From assembly GCA_938038445.1 (NCBI GenBank), contig CALHRZ010000016.1, forward strand, positions 1 to 37,295: 37,295 bases of DNA, given 5' to 3'. The notes beneath the pieces are model-generated. The model saw nothing but the letters and a program-made list of their open reading frames with translations. It did no database searches and had not been told where the DNA came from. The first letter of the stretch is position 1, and each line of letters starts with the position of its first letter. The translations under genes were made by a program, and so were the position numbers. Source of the DNA: an uncultured bacterium (lineage in GTDB: Bacteria > Verrucomicrobiota > Kiritimatiellia > CAIKKV01). Shown in pieces: positions 24,640-34,100 of the stretch.

Positions 24640-26559
24640 TCATTTGAAACACCATAGCTGAGAACCTCGCGAGGGAAGTCGGACGACCGGAGGCAGAGTT
24701 TCAAGCCGTTCCTCCCATACCCCCGTCACCTGGCTTCCAACCCGCTCGGGTATCAGGGCTCCAAGCGCAATTTCCGCGACTTCCTCACGCCAGTTGAAAA
24801 CCCCAATCAATCCCTCCGAACCCCCCTCCGCAATCCAAACCGCGGGCGGTTCCCCCTCCCAATCCCCAAGACCCGGACAGTAAACCTTTCGTTCCGGATT
24901 GCTCACTTCCATGGCCCGCGCTAACCGCCTCAATCGTTCCTCCGGCAACACGCGCAAATCGCCTGAAACCTCCAGAGCGCCGCCGCTAACCGCCGCAAAA
25001 TTAAGCCACGTCTTCCAACCCTCCTCGTCAAAAAAGCGACTCCAGCCAATCGAATCCACGTTGGGCAAACAGGGCGACTCCGGCATAAACATCCGCGTGT
25101 TGGCCGTCCACCAGGCAATGCGACGGGCCGTTGCCCAGTCCCCACGCCCAATATCCACCGCATTCCGAAAATAGTCCGCCTGCGCGAGAAACGGATGGCC
25201 CGTCCCCGCCACAACGCACCACCCAAAAAATCCATCCCGCGGCAGATGGCGCCGGAAGATGGCCTCCAGCTCGTGCCGCCATTCAACGGCTGTCCGTCCT
25301 TGCTCCCGGAACCGAACCCGGCGGCCGTTAAACGCGAAACTCGAGAAATCAAGCTTGACCCCTTCGAACCCCCAGTCGCCAAAAACCGTCGCGCAAAGCC
25401 GATCAAGATATTCCCGAACGCCCGCGATGGAAGGGTCCAGCACCGCAGTGCCTCCATACCACCGGTCGAAAAGAAGGGGACTGCCGGTATCATCCCGAAG
25501 CACCCAATCGGGATGCTCGGCGATCATCCTGGATCCCAGACTGGCCCAAAGCCCTAACCAGAGAGCCGGCCGAAATCCTTCCCCTCGGATTCGCTCAGCC
25601 AAAGCTTTAGGACCAGAAGGGAATCGGACGGGATTGAAGGGCGTTGTTAAATCCCCATAACAAAGATCAATCATCGGCCGTTGACGTGGCGAACGAGCCG
25701 CTTCATAGCCATGGTCGAGTTGCAGGAATTTCACCATCGGAAAATACTGTTGCAACACGGGGATCTGCCCGAGCAGTTTTTCTTCGGTGATGTCCGCCAT
25801 AAAATCGTAATTCCAAGAGCAGTAGATGCGCTGGCGACCGAGCGGATTTTCCGCCCGTCGGGCAAAGACGCCCGTCGCCCGCAAATGGCGAAGATAATTC
25901 TCGACGGCCCGCTGAGGATCGCGATGGGGGACCAGCTCGAAATACAAGCTTTCCCCGGTTAGGGACTCCCCCGGGGCGAGGGTCACATGGCCAATTCCCG
26001 TCGGCCGCTCTTCGATCTCGAAGAACCATCGGTCCGCACCCAGCATTCGCCCCCGGAAACGAAACAAGGCGTCAAACCGCTGTTGCGTGGCTTGGGCAAT
26101 GAAAAGTCCCACCGGATGCGCCGCGGCGGCAAGGAAAAGACCGGGAAAGATGTAATCCTCCGAATTTCCATACTCGACGGGCTGGTTCGTCAGCGGCATG
26201 GCAAGCCGATTCCCCTCGACCGTTCCGATCCGAAAATAGTCGCCGCGCAGATTTTCCGTCGCAAATAGGCGGGGGTTGAGCATGGACGGGAAATAAAGCG
26301 GCATTCCATCCGCTTCAGCGGTCGCCTGCCAACGAATGCCCTCGAGCCGTATCGGCGCACCCGTTCGATTAAAAACCACCGCCCGCGCGAGAAGGCCGCC
26401 GCTGGGTTGTTGTTCGAGAGAAAGCTGCGTGTCGGGCCTGTAATCCAAGGATCCCCCAGGCGCGAGAAGAGCGACGGGGGCGAATTGACGCAACCCGACG
26501 CCGTACGTCGAATCCAGGATTTCGAAGGAATCCACGCGCGGCAGGATAAAAGAGGGCAT
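24640..26559 (-). CDS. GH36/clan GH-D alpha-galactosidase-like glycosidase
   Basis: 639 residues. An N-terminal beta-sandwich (about 1-240) precedes a TIM barrel (about 245-560) and a short C-terminal sandwich ending in LWCFK. The nucleophile region KLDFSSFA (about 399-406) matches the GH36 strand-4 motif KxD, and RNAVD (about 465-469) matches the RxxxD acid/base motif of clan GH-D. The early barrel strand with SWNYDF (about 254-259) also fits. The protein probably removes terminal alpha-galactose (or a related sugar) from oligosaccharides; no signal peptide is seen. ATG 26559 is the only start near the N-terminal sandwich, though the ribosome site is weak. A palindrome shared with the regulator gene and with ppk lies about 330 bp upstream (26889-26906), so it may be controlled by the double winged-helix protein. 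Confidence 0.8.
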   Translation of the reverse strand: MPSFILPRVDSFEILDSTYGVGLRQFAPVALLAPGGSLDYRPDTQLSLEQQPSGGLLARAVVFNRTGAPIRLEGIRWQATAEADGMPLYFPSMLNPRLFATENLRGDYFRIGTVEGNRLAMPLTNQPVEYGNSEDYIFPGLFLAAAAHPVGLFIAQATQQRFDALFRFRGRMLGADRWFFEIEERPTGIGHVTLAPGESLTGESLYFELVPHRDPQRAVENYLRHLRATGVFARRAENPLGRQRIYCSWNYDFMADITEEKLLGQIPVLQQYFPMVKFLQLDHGYEAARSPRQRPMIDLCYGDLTTPFNPVRFPSGPKALAERIRGEGFRPALWLGLWASLGSRMIAEHPDWVLRDDTGSPLLFDRWYGGTAVLDPSIAGVREYLDRLCATVFGDWGFEGVKLDFSSFAFNGRRVRFREQGRTAVEWRHELEAIFRRHLPRDGFFGWCVVAGTGHPFLAQADYFRNAVDIGRGDWATARRIAWWTANTRMFMPESPCLPNVDSIGWSRFFDEEGWKTWLNFAAVSGGALEVSGDLRVLPEERLRRLARAMEVSNPERKVYCPGLGDWEGEPPAVWIAEGGSEGLIGVFNWREEVAEIALGALIPERVGSQVTGVWEERLETLPPVVRLPSRGSQLWCFK

Positions 26560-27081
26560 GCCTCAAAGTCAAGATCGCGGTTGAAATTCTCGCCTCGCGT
26601 TCGGAGGCTTTAATTTGTTCGGCAACGGATCCCATGCGGTCCCGACCCGAAGCGTCCGTTGACCACGCCCATTCGGACAGGACATCCCAAAAAGCGCGGA
26701 TGCGCTCCAGGTTTTTCAAGAAGATACGGTCCGGTTCAAAGCCCGCCGTATTTTATGCCGAAACGCGATCGCGTGGCCTATTTTCTGCTCTTTCCAAACC
26801 CAGGGAAAACCGATTATTGAAGATACGGAGTGACCCCAAGCCGCCCCATCGTTCCACCGCTGCACAGTGGAGTAGGGATGGTGCTGATCACACTTCCGAA
26901 AGTGTGTCCAGCGCCGCTGTTCATTCAGATGCTGTAGTCGTATGCCTAAACAAGGACACTCCAGGAGCGTTTTTCGTATAACTTCTCCTCTTCCAACAAG
27001 TTTCCCACTGGTTCTGTTTTTTGGCGAGCTTCGGCTGGCCGTCGGTCAACTCCCCCATTCTCTAAAGGAAGAAATGATCTT
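26560..27081. other. Intergenic region between alpha-galactosidase and regulator
   Basis: 522 bp without a convincing gene. A minus-strand frame from 26719 runs into the galactosidase gene out of frame and is not supported. The region carries the first palindrome (26889-26906) and lies directly before the second. The AT content rises around 26940-27070, consistent with promoters for both divergent genes, but no -35/-10 pair stands out. Confidence 0.5.
26889..26906. promoter_or_regulatory. Palindrome copy 1 (putative operator)
   Basis: CACACTT (26889-26895) and AAGTGTG (26900-26906) form 7-bp inverted arms around a 4-bp centre CCGA. It is the weakest of three copies and lies 196 bp (centre to centre) from copy 2, between the divergent alpha-galactosidase and regulator genes. 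Confidence 0.55.
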
Positions 27082-27105
27082 TATCACACTTCCAGAAGTG
27101 TGATA
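27082..27105. promoter_or_regulatory. Palindrome copy 2 (putative operator of the double winged-helix gene)
   Basis: Perfect 10-bp arms TATCACACTT (27082-27091) and AAGTGTGATA (27096-27105) around CCAG. It ends 57 bp before the chosen start of the regulator, the position expected for autoregulation. A dimeric winged-helix protein is the natural candidate to bind it. Confidence 0.65.
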
Positions 27106-27162
27106 TCGTGTCCTTGTGTCAACGCCTGTTACTTGAATCTGTCCTACAGCCGAAGAAAGTGT

Positions 27163-27783
27163 ATGCGCCATACCCTGAACCCAACTCTCTGGAGAACCTG
27201 CCGTGTGATGGCCAACCGACGGCGATTGAAACTACTGGATTGGCTGTTTCAACAGGAGGAGACCACTGTTTCCGCCGCAGCCCGTCAATTCGATTGGCCT
27301 CTCGGATACACCAGCGCCGCCCTCCGCCTGCTTCAATCGCGCGGTATCCTCTCCGCCCAACGCATCGGCCGATCCGTTTTGTACCGCCCGACTCCAAACC
27401 CGACCATTCCCTTCTCGAGCGATCTTCTTGCCGCACTCCGCCAAACCCTCTCCACGCCACAGGGAACGGAACTCTCCTTCTCATTCCTAACCGCCTTCAC
27501 GCATCCCCGACGCCTTGAAATCCTGCGCGCCCTCGCCGGCCGCCCCACACCACGAGACGCTCTCCCCCGCATCACCGCCATTTCAATCCCCGCGCTTAAC
27601 CGCCACCTTGCAAAACTACGCCGCCGCGGCTTTGTCACTTCAGGATCCGACGGCCATCTGACAATCACCCCTCCCACTCACCCTTTGGCTATCACGTTGC
27701 TTTCCGCTGCCCTCCACCCCTCGGACTGCTTGACCAAACATCGCGCGCTGAGCCGTTCCCAACCCCTGCGCAGAATCTGTTGA
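27163..27783 (+). CDS. Double winged-helix (ArsR-like x2) transcriptional regulator
   Basis: 206 residues from ATG 27163; the frame is open to 27100 but the first recognisable residues and the palindrome position favour 27163 (or Met near residue 16). Two winged-helix domains are visible. Domain 1 (about 8-85): LWRTCRVMANRRRLKLLDWL, then a recognition-helix region and a wing with SVLYRP. Domain 2 (about 118-190): FLTAFTHPRRLEILRAL, then ISIPALNRHLAKLRRRGFV as helix-turn-helix and a wing. Both begin with the ArsR-type pattern of a helix plus RRL-x-hh-x-hL. No cysteine metal site typical of ArsR/SmtB is evident, so the signal is unknown. The C-terminus is basic. Its gene is preceded by a perfect palindrome, and two related palindromes sit upstream of the alpha-galactosidase and ppk genes; it is the likely binder of all three. 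Confidence 0.72.
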   Translation: MRHTLNPTLWRTCRVMANRRRLKLLDWLFQQEETTVSAAARQFDWPLGYTSAALRLLQSRGILSAQRIGRSVLYRPTPNPTIPFSSDLLAALRQTLSTPQGTELSFSFLTAFTHPRRLEILRALAGRPTPRDALPRITAISIPALNRHLAKLRRRGFVTSGSDGHLTITPPTHPLAITLLSAALHPSDCLTKHRALSRSQPLRRIC

Positions 27784-28060
27784 TTCGACACTCCCATGGC
27801 GGAAACTTAACCCCGTCGGTCATGTAAACAGCTTCGAACAGAAAAGACCTGAACGATCGCGTTTCGAGTTGTCGGTCCCTCTAGACAGCTCACAGCGGTT
27901 CCCGTTTTCCTTTCCGTCTGCGGCTTCACATTCGTATCGAGCAAATTTGCCATCTGAAGATCCTTCTACGTTCCATCTTGTCCTTCATTACCACCCGATC
28001 CCTTTTTCGCGAATCGTTCCCTTTCCCTTCTCCTCGCTCTAAATCCTCGCTCTAAAGAGT
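27784..28060. other. Intergenic region after the regulator
   Basis: About 280 bp with no coding potential that I can support; no clear hairpin terminator is seen after the regulator stop. The 3' end leads into the candidate promoter of the TM2 gene. Confidence 0.4.
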
Positions 28061-28089
28061 TTGACATATGGAGATCAAACCTCTAAGGT
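28061..28089 (+). promoter_or_regulatory. Candidate sigma-70 promoter of the TM2-domain gene
   Basis: A perfect -35 TTGACA (28061-28066) followed after 17 bp by TAAGGT (28084-28089), a weak -10. It would give a leader of roughly 25 bases before the ribosome site at 28109-28115. Judged by eye. Confidence 0.35.
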
Positions 28090-28121
28090 CCCTTCCAAAA
28101 CCCTCACTTAAGGAGCGGGTC

Positions 28122-28391
28122 ATGAGTCAGATTCCGGGCGCTGAAAAGAAAATGGTCGCAGGCATCCTCGCAATCCTCCTGGGAAGTCTCGGTATTCACA
28201 AATTCTACCTGGGAATGCAGAAGGAAGGACTTATCATGCTGCTCATCACGCTCGTTGGGGGAATCGTGACCTGCGGCGCTGCCGCCGGAGTGATGAGCGT
28301 GATCGGCATCGTAGAGGGGATTATCTACCTGACGAAATCGGACGAGGAGTTCGTAAATCTTTACATCAACCAGAAAAAGGGCTGGTTCTAG
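28122..28391 (+). CDS. TM2-domain membrane protein
   Basis: 89 residues from ATG 28122, chosen because TAAGGAG (28109-28115) lies 6 bp upstream; a longer start at 28068 would overlap the candidate promoter. The sequence has the TM2 pattern: a first helix with the motif GILAILLGSLGIHKFYLG, a short polar loop, and a second helix region ending in IVEGIIYL. TM2 proteins are small two-helix inner-membrane proteins of unclear role, often annotated with the GxxGxHxFYLG signature. It ends 3 bp before the convergent ppk stop; nothing else ties it to neighbours. Confidence 0.88.
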   Translation: MSQIPGAEKKMVAGILAILLGSLGIHKFYLGMQKEGLIMLLITLVGGIVTCGAAAGVMSVIGIVEGIIYLTKSDEEFVNLYINQKKGWF

Positions 28392-28394
28392 CCC

Positions 28395-30512
28395 CTATGG
28401 CAGCCCCGCTTCAGGCCGTTCTGGTTCAAACACCCCTTCCGCACCCCGGGCTTTTTCTTCCTTCGCAAGCGCTCGCGCCTGCTCGTATAACGCTGCCTGC
28501 GCCCGAAGTCGCTTCTCTCCCTCTCCTGCTTCCACACGCCGCCACTCCCCGTCCGGCTCCAGCCGCCGCAGTTTGCACCGATCCCTAAAATAAATCTCCA
28601 ACGCCTCGTCGAGCCGCTCCCGACACGCCGCATCCTCGATCGGAACCAACAACTCGATCCGACGGTCCAGGTTCCGCGTCATCCAGTCCGCACTGGAAAT
28701 GAACAGCAACGGTTTTCCACCATGATGAAACCGCAAAATCCGCGCATGCTCCAAATACCGGTCCACAAGACGCACGACTTCGATGCCCCCTCCCGCCCGC
28801 GTCGGTTTCAAACAACACACCCCCCGCACGTTCAGCCGGACCCGTACGCCCGCCCGAGCCGCCCGGTCCAATGCCAAAATGATGTCCGGATCGGATAAGG
28901 AATTGACCTTGACCGTGATTGCGGCTTCTTCGCCCCGTCGCGCATTAACGGTCTCCGCCTCGATGAGCTCCATCAGACGGCGACGAAGACCATCCGGCGC
29001 CACAGCCACCTTCTCGTACGGCAATCGCCGGCTCCAACCCGTCACTGCATTAAAGAAACGCGAGGCATCCCGACCAAAAATCTCCCGGCTCGTAAGGTAA
29101 CTCACATCGCTGTAGAGCCGAGCGGTGATCTCATTGTAGTTCCCCGTGCCAAAATGAAGATACCGCCGCAGTCCCACCGCTTCCCGCCGTACCACCAGGC
29201 ACACCTTCGCATGAGTCTTTAGCCCCTTCACTCCATAAACGACCTGCACCCCCGCCTGTTCCAGCCGCCGGGCCCATTCGATGTTGCGCGCCTCGTCAAA
29301 CCGAGCCTTGAGCTCCACCACCGCCGTCACATGCTTGCCCTTCCCTGCTGCCCGCGCCAGCGCCGCCACAATCGGACTTTCCCGACTCGTCCGATACAAA
29401 ATCTGCTTGATCGCCAACACATCCGGATCGTCCGCCGCCTCCTCCACCAACCGCTGAACAGGATCAAACGAATCATAGGGATGGACCAGCAGAATATCCT
29501 GCCGGTCCAAAAGAGCAAACACCGACGGCCCGCGACGAAACACCGGCGGCAATACAGGCGCCCAAACGGGTTCCCGTAACGCTTCATACCCAGGCATCGT
29601 GGCCAAACCCCAAAAAGAATGGAGATCCAACGGAGGTTCCATTCGAAACGTCTCCCGCTCCCCCACCTGAAGCGCCTTCCGCAACATCCGCTCAAGCAGT
29701 GAGGAACACCCCGATTCCACCTGCAAACGAACACATCCGCTCCAGGCCCGCTCCGCCAGCACATCCCGCATTCGTTCCAACAAATCCCCCGCCTTGTCCT
29801 CCCGCACGCTCAAATCCGCATTCCGCGTAATCCGAAAGGCCCGACACTCCCCCACCTGCTCCCCCGGAAATAACCGCCCGATAAAGGCCTTGACCACATC
29901 CTCCGTCAATGCATATGCATACCCCGAGCCCTCTTCCGGCGCTGCAATCAGCGCCGGCAACGCCCGCGGAATCACCACCACGGCATACCGATCCCTTCGC
30001 ACCGGCCGCTCCGGATCCCCTAACCGAACCGCCAACCCCGTCGCTAACCCCGGCAAAAGGGGAAATTGACGAAAGGAACGAACCGCATGCGGCGAAAGAA
30101 CCGGAAATAGCTCCCGCTCGAAAACGCGTAAAAAATGATGCCTCTGCTCGTCCCTCGCCAACGCCGGATTAAGCCGAACAATTCCCGCCTTCGCCAACCC
30201 CTGTTCAATCTCCACTCGACACCGCTCCCATTGCCGAACCAACCGTCGCACTTCGCGGGAAATGGCCTCCAGTTGCTGGCGGGGCGAAAGACCCGCCGGA
30301 TCTTCGCTCAAAACTCCACCCCTCTCCAATTGAAGAAGCCCACCCACCCGGACCATATAAAACTCGTCGAGATTGGACCCCGTAATCGACAAAAACTTGA
30401 GCCGGTCCAGCAGCGGAACGGTCCGATCCTGCGCCTCCTCCAACACCCGACGGTTGAACGAAAGCCAGCTCAGTTCCCGATTGAGAAACGGCCCCTTCTT
30501 CATCCCGCTCAT
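28395..30512 (-). CDS. ppk1: Polyphosphate kinase 1
   Basis: 705 residues from ATG 30512 (ATG 30503 is an alternative; the open frame continues to 30734 but the extra part shows no family match). The N-terminus LNRELSWLSFNRRVLEEA is the classic PPK1 opening. The autophosphorylated His is in THAKV (about 433) and the second conserved His in HFGTGNYNE (about 455), both within phospholipase-D-like folds, and the C-terminal ISSADWMTRNLDRRIEL motif is intact. The enzyme makes long-chain polyphosphate from ATP at the membrane. All key residues are present, so it should be active. A perfect 20-bp palindrome of the type found before the regulator lies 262 bp upstream of the start. No ppx gene is adjacent. 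Confidence 0.95.
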   Translation of the reverse strand: MSGMKKGPFLNRELSWLSFNRRVLEEAQDRTVPLLDRLKFLSITGSNLDEFYMVRVGGLLQLERGGVLSEDPAGLSPRQQLEAISREVRRLVRQWERCRVEIEQGLAKAGIVRLNPALARDEQRHHFLRVFERELFPVLSPHAVRSFRQFPLLPGLATGLAVRLGDPERPVRRDRYAVVVIPRALPALIAAPEEGSGYAYALTEDVVKAFIGRLFPGEQVGECRAFRITRNADLSVREDKAGDLLERMRDVLAERAWSGCVRLQVESGCSSLLERMLRKALQVGERETFRMEPPLDLHSFWGLATMPGYEALREPVWAPVLPPVFRRGPSVFALLDRQDILLVHPYDSFDPVQRLVEEAADDPDVLAIKQILYRTSRESPIVAALARAAGKGKHVTAVVELKARFDEARNIEWARRLEQAGVQVVYGVKGLKTHAKVCLVVRREAVGLRRYLHFGTGNYNEITARLYSDVSYLTSREIFGRDASRFFNAVTGWSRRLPYEKVAVAPDGLRRRLMELIEAETVNARRGEEAAITVKVNSLSDPDIILALDRAARAGVRVRLNVRGVCCLKPTRAGGGIEVVRLVDRYLEHARILRFHHGGKPLLFISSADWMTRNLDRRIELLVPIEDAACRERLDEALEIYFRDRCKLRRLEPDGEWRRVEAGEGEKRLRAQAALYEQARALAKEEKARGAEGVFEPERPEAGLP

Positions 30513-31194
30513 AGTATGATCGTTTCCGCTTCGGCCGGCAAGCACTCTGAACCGAGGAGAAGCCGACGGTGCGTACCCTTGCTTTTGAACCCTCTCCCTG
30601 CAATCGGTGCTCCCTGGGTCTGAAATAGGATCCCAATCGCATGCCGGCACGGCGTTCATGCTCAATCCAAAAGAGAAGTTTTTCAGAATCCCAAGTCGTA
30701 TCCCTTCTTGAAAAAGGGAACCTGCGGAAAACAAAAGCCTCGAAAACTGAGGAAATTTCTTTCGTTCGTTGTATCACACTTTCGAAAGTGTGAGATGCGC
30801 GGATATCCCCAAGAGAAAAAAGGGAAGTAAAAATTAAAGCACAGTTTCCGGCCAAGCTCTAAAACGCCAATTTCACGATCGCATTACCCCCTGAAAGGCC
30901 TGATAAACTATTACCGTTTTGGCGCATTGCGCGAGCGAACCGGTAACTCGGCGCTTTTTCAATCACGCGCTCCCAAGCAACCCGGATCCCAAAAAAGTCA
31001 CAATGGAGCCACCCCGATTTGTAAAACTCAGATTCTTGGGCGGTCCCATTCTTTCCCAAAATCGCTCACCTTATATACTCGAAAACCCGCAATGCAAAGC
31101 ACGGCTCGCTTTGTTGACAGATCACAAAACAAACTCCTGTCTCCCTCGCCTCCCCACCGATCTTCCTCAAACCCTTCTTCCCTCATCTGATCCT
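30513..31194. other. Intergenic region between ppk1 and uvrA
   Basis: About 680 bp. It contains the third palindrome (30774-30793). The part 30794-31194 has short frames only, none supported; an imperfect inverted repeat (TTACCG 30911-30916 and CGGTAA 30941-30946) is present but not convincing. No clear terminator follows the uvrA stop on the minus strand. Confidence 0.45.
30774..30793. promoter_or_regulatory. Palindrome copy 3 (putative operator upstream of ppk1)
   Basis: A perfect 20-bp palindrome TCACACTTTCGAAAGTGTGA. It shares the CACACTT and AAGTGTG half-sites of copies 1 and 2 but has a CG centre with 9-bp arms. It lies 262 bp before ppk1, with no other gene start nearby. Confidence 0.6.
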
Positions 31195-34100
31195 TTAATG
31201 TTGCCCCCTCCTTACAAGGATACCGGATTGGGGATCTGCCCTTCCCGACAGCGCACCAACACGATCCATCTGTCGTAGCGCTTGGCCGGTCGCAGAAACG
31301 GCAACACCCATGATCACCTCCGGCGGACCCTCCGCAACGATACCCCCCCCCGCCTCTCCACCCTCCGGCCCTAGATCAATCACCCAGTCCGCCTCGGCAA
31401 TAAGATCCAGATGATGCTCAATTAAAACCACCGTATGCCCGGCATCCACCAACCTATGAAGCGCCCGCCACAGCCGTTCCGCATCCGCCATGTGCAACCC
31501 CACCGTCGGCTCGTCCAACACATACAGCGTGCCGCCCTCCGTGAATCGCCCTTTTCGTGCAATTCCTGTCCCTCCCGCCAACTCAGCCACCAGCTTCAAC
31601 CGTTGGGCCTCCCCTCCGCTCAGCGTCGGACTGGCCTGCCCCAGCCGAAGATAACCCAAGCCCAGATCCCGCATCAAATTCAGCGGACGCGCAATCTCCG
31701 ACACGGATGCGAACTCTTCGGCCGCCTCCTCCACACTCATCGCCAACACCTCGGCTACCGTCCGGCCATGAAGCCGGACAGTGAGAGTCTCAGGTCCGAA
31801 TCGCGCGCCATTGCACACCTCACACGGCACCGTCACATCCGGCAAAAAACTCATCTCGATCCGCTTGACGCCCTGTCCCTCGCACTCCTCACACCTCCCG
31901 CCCTTCACATTGAAGGAAAACCGCCCCGGCCTATACCCCCTCATTCTCGCCTCCGGCGTCTCGGCAAACAAACGCCGAATGCCGTCCCAAAGCCCTACAT
32001 ACGTGGCCGGACACGACCGCGGCGTCTTCCCAATCGGCGTCTGGTCCACCTCCAACACCCGCCGAACCATTTCCCACCCCTCGATCCCATCGCACCCTCT
32101 CCAAATCATTTGGGACGGCCGTTGAAGAACTCGCCGAAGATTCTCATACAAAACCTCACGCACCAACGTGCTCTTCCCGCTGCCGCTGACGCCCGTCACA
32201 CAAACCAGCCGCCCCAACGGAATCCGAACGTCCAAACGCTTTAAATTATGAAGCGCCGCGCCCCGAATCCGGAGAGCCGTCATTTGCTGAATCACCGGCC
32301 TTCGTTGCCCCCGAACCGGATGGCGAAAGGGAGCCCGCAGACACCGCCCCGTGCGAGAACGCGGATTCCGCATCAAATCGTCCTGCCGCCCCTGCGCCAC
32401 GACCCATCCCCCCCCCTCGCCTGCCCCCGGCCCCAGGTCAATCACATGATCCGCCCACCGGATCGTCCCCTCATCGTGCTCGACAATGACCACCGTATTG
32501 CCCTTCCGTTGCAACTGCCGAAGAGCCCCCAGCAACCGAGTCGTGTCCCGCGCATGAAGCCCGATGGTCGGCTCATCCAGAATGTAACAAACCCCCCGAA
32601 GATTCGAGCCGAGTTGCGCCGCCAGCCGAATGCGCTGCGCCTCACCGCCGCTCAGCGTCGGCGCCGCACGGTCCAGCGTCAAATACCCCAGCCCCATCGC
32701 CCGAAGAAATTCAAGCCGCGTCCGAATCTCTGCCAACACATCCCGCGCAATCAACGCCTCCCGCCGGTCCAGCGCCAGCCCCCCCACCCATCGCTCGGCC
32801 TCCTCTACACTCATCGCCCCAACGTCCGCAATGGAATACTCGCGAAACCGCACCGCCAGCGCCTCCGGCCGCAATCGCCGCCCCCCGCATGCCGGACACG
32901 TCTGCCCTTCCCCATCGTACCACTCGTTCCACCAAATCTCCTCGCCCGTCTGTTCCTCGTCAAATCCCTCCAACAAAACCCCCGTGCCGAAACACCGCGG
33001 ACACCACCCGTGCTTCGAGTTGTAAGAAAACAGACGGGGATCCAGCTCCGGAAAACTCTTGCCACAGGAGGGACATGTCCGGCGCGTGCTGAACAGCCGT
33101 TCTCCCTCTCCATTCTCCGGAACGACAATCACCACCCCCTTCCCATATTCCAGCCCCGCTTCCACCATGACCCGTAATTCCGCTTCGCGGCCCAGGCGAA
33201 CCGCCACTGCCCCGACGTTCAACTCGATCGTGTGTTCCCGAAAACGATCCAGCCGCGGCCACCGTTCCGGCGAAGCCCATTCGCCATCCACTCGCAACGA
33301 TTCAAACCCTTTGGCGCGCGCCCACGCCGCCAAATCGGTGTAGTACCCCTTCCGCGCCGTCACCAACGGCGACAACAGCCGCACCCGCCCTCCCCGATAC
33401 TCTCTCTGAATCGCCGCCAAAATGGCGTCCACCGACTGCGGCTGGATCGGATCCCCACACGTCGGACAGTGCGCCACTCCCAGTCGAACAAACAACAACC
33501 TTAAAAAATGATAGAGTTCAGTGACCGTCGCCACCGTGCTCTTGCGCCCTCCACGGCTGGTCCTCTGCTCGATCGCCACCGTGGGGGGAATCCCATAAAT
33601 GGCATCCACTTCCGGCCGAGCCGCCGGCTGTACAAATTGCCGCGCGTAAGCATTGAGCGACTCGAGATACCGACGCTGCCCTTCGGAAAACAGAATATCA
33701 AACGCCAACGTGCTCTTGCCGCTCCCGCTAATCCCCGTCACCACCGTACACCGCCCCAACGGAATCTCCACATCAATGTTCTTCAGATTATGCTCCCGCG
33801 CCCCATGAATCCGAATGGCATCCGGCGGGGTCGGCAGCCGCTGACCCCGCGCGCTCCGCGCTTCCGGAACCGGCCGGAACGGATCGCGTCTCAACTCCCG
33901 CCCCGTCCGGCTCTCGGCGTGCGCCGCCACCCTATCCGGCGGTCCCTCGCACACAAGCCGTCCCCCTCCTTCCCCCCCCTCCGGCCCTAAATCAATCACC
34001 CAATCGGCCGCCCGAATAATCTCCAAATTGTGCTCGATCACCACAACCGAATGCCCCTCGCCGATCAGCCGGCGAAGCGCGAGGAGCAAAACAGCAATGT

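Noticed and set aside
26369..26719. Possible small minus-strand gene beginning at 26719
   Set aside because: Its second half is an out-of-frame reading of the alpha-galactosidase start and the first part matches nothing I recognise.
30911..30946. Imperfect inverted repeat TTACCG...CGGTAA
   Set aside because: Only 6-bp outer arms with poorly matched interior; expected by chance and no neighbouring gene start.
30859..31059. Short minus-strand open frame between ppk1 and uvrA
   Set aside because: 66 codons, no ribosome site, no family pattern.
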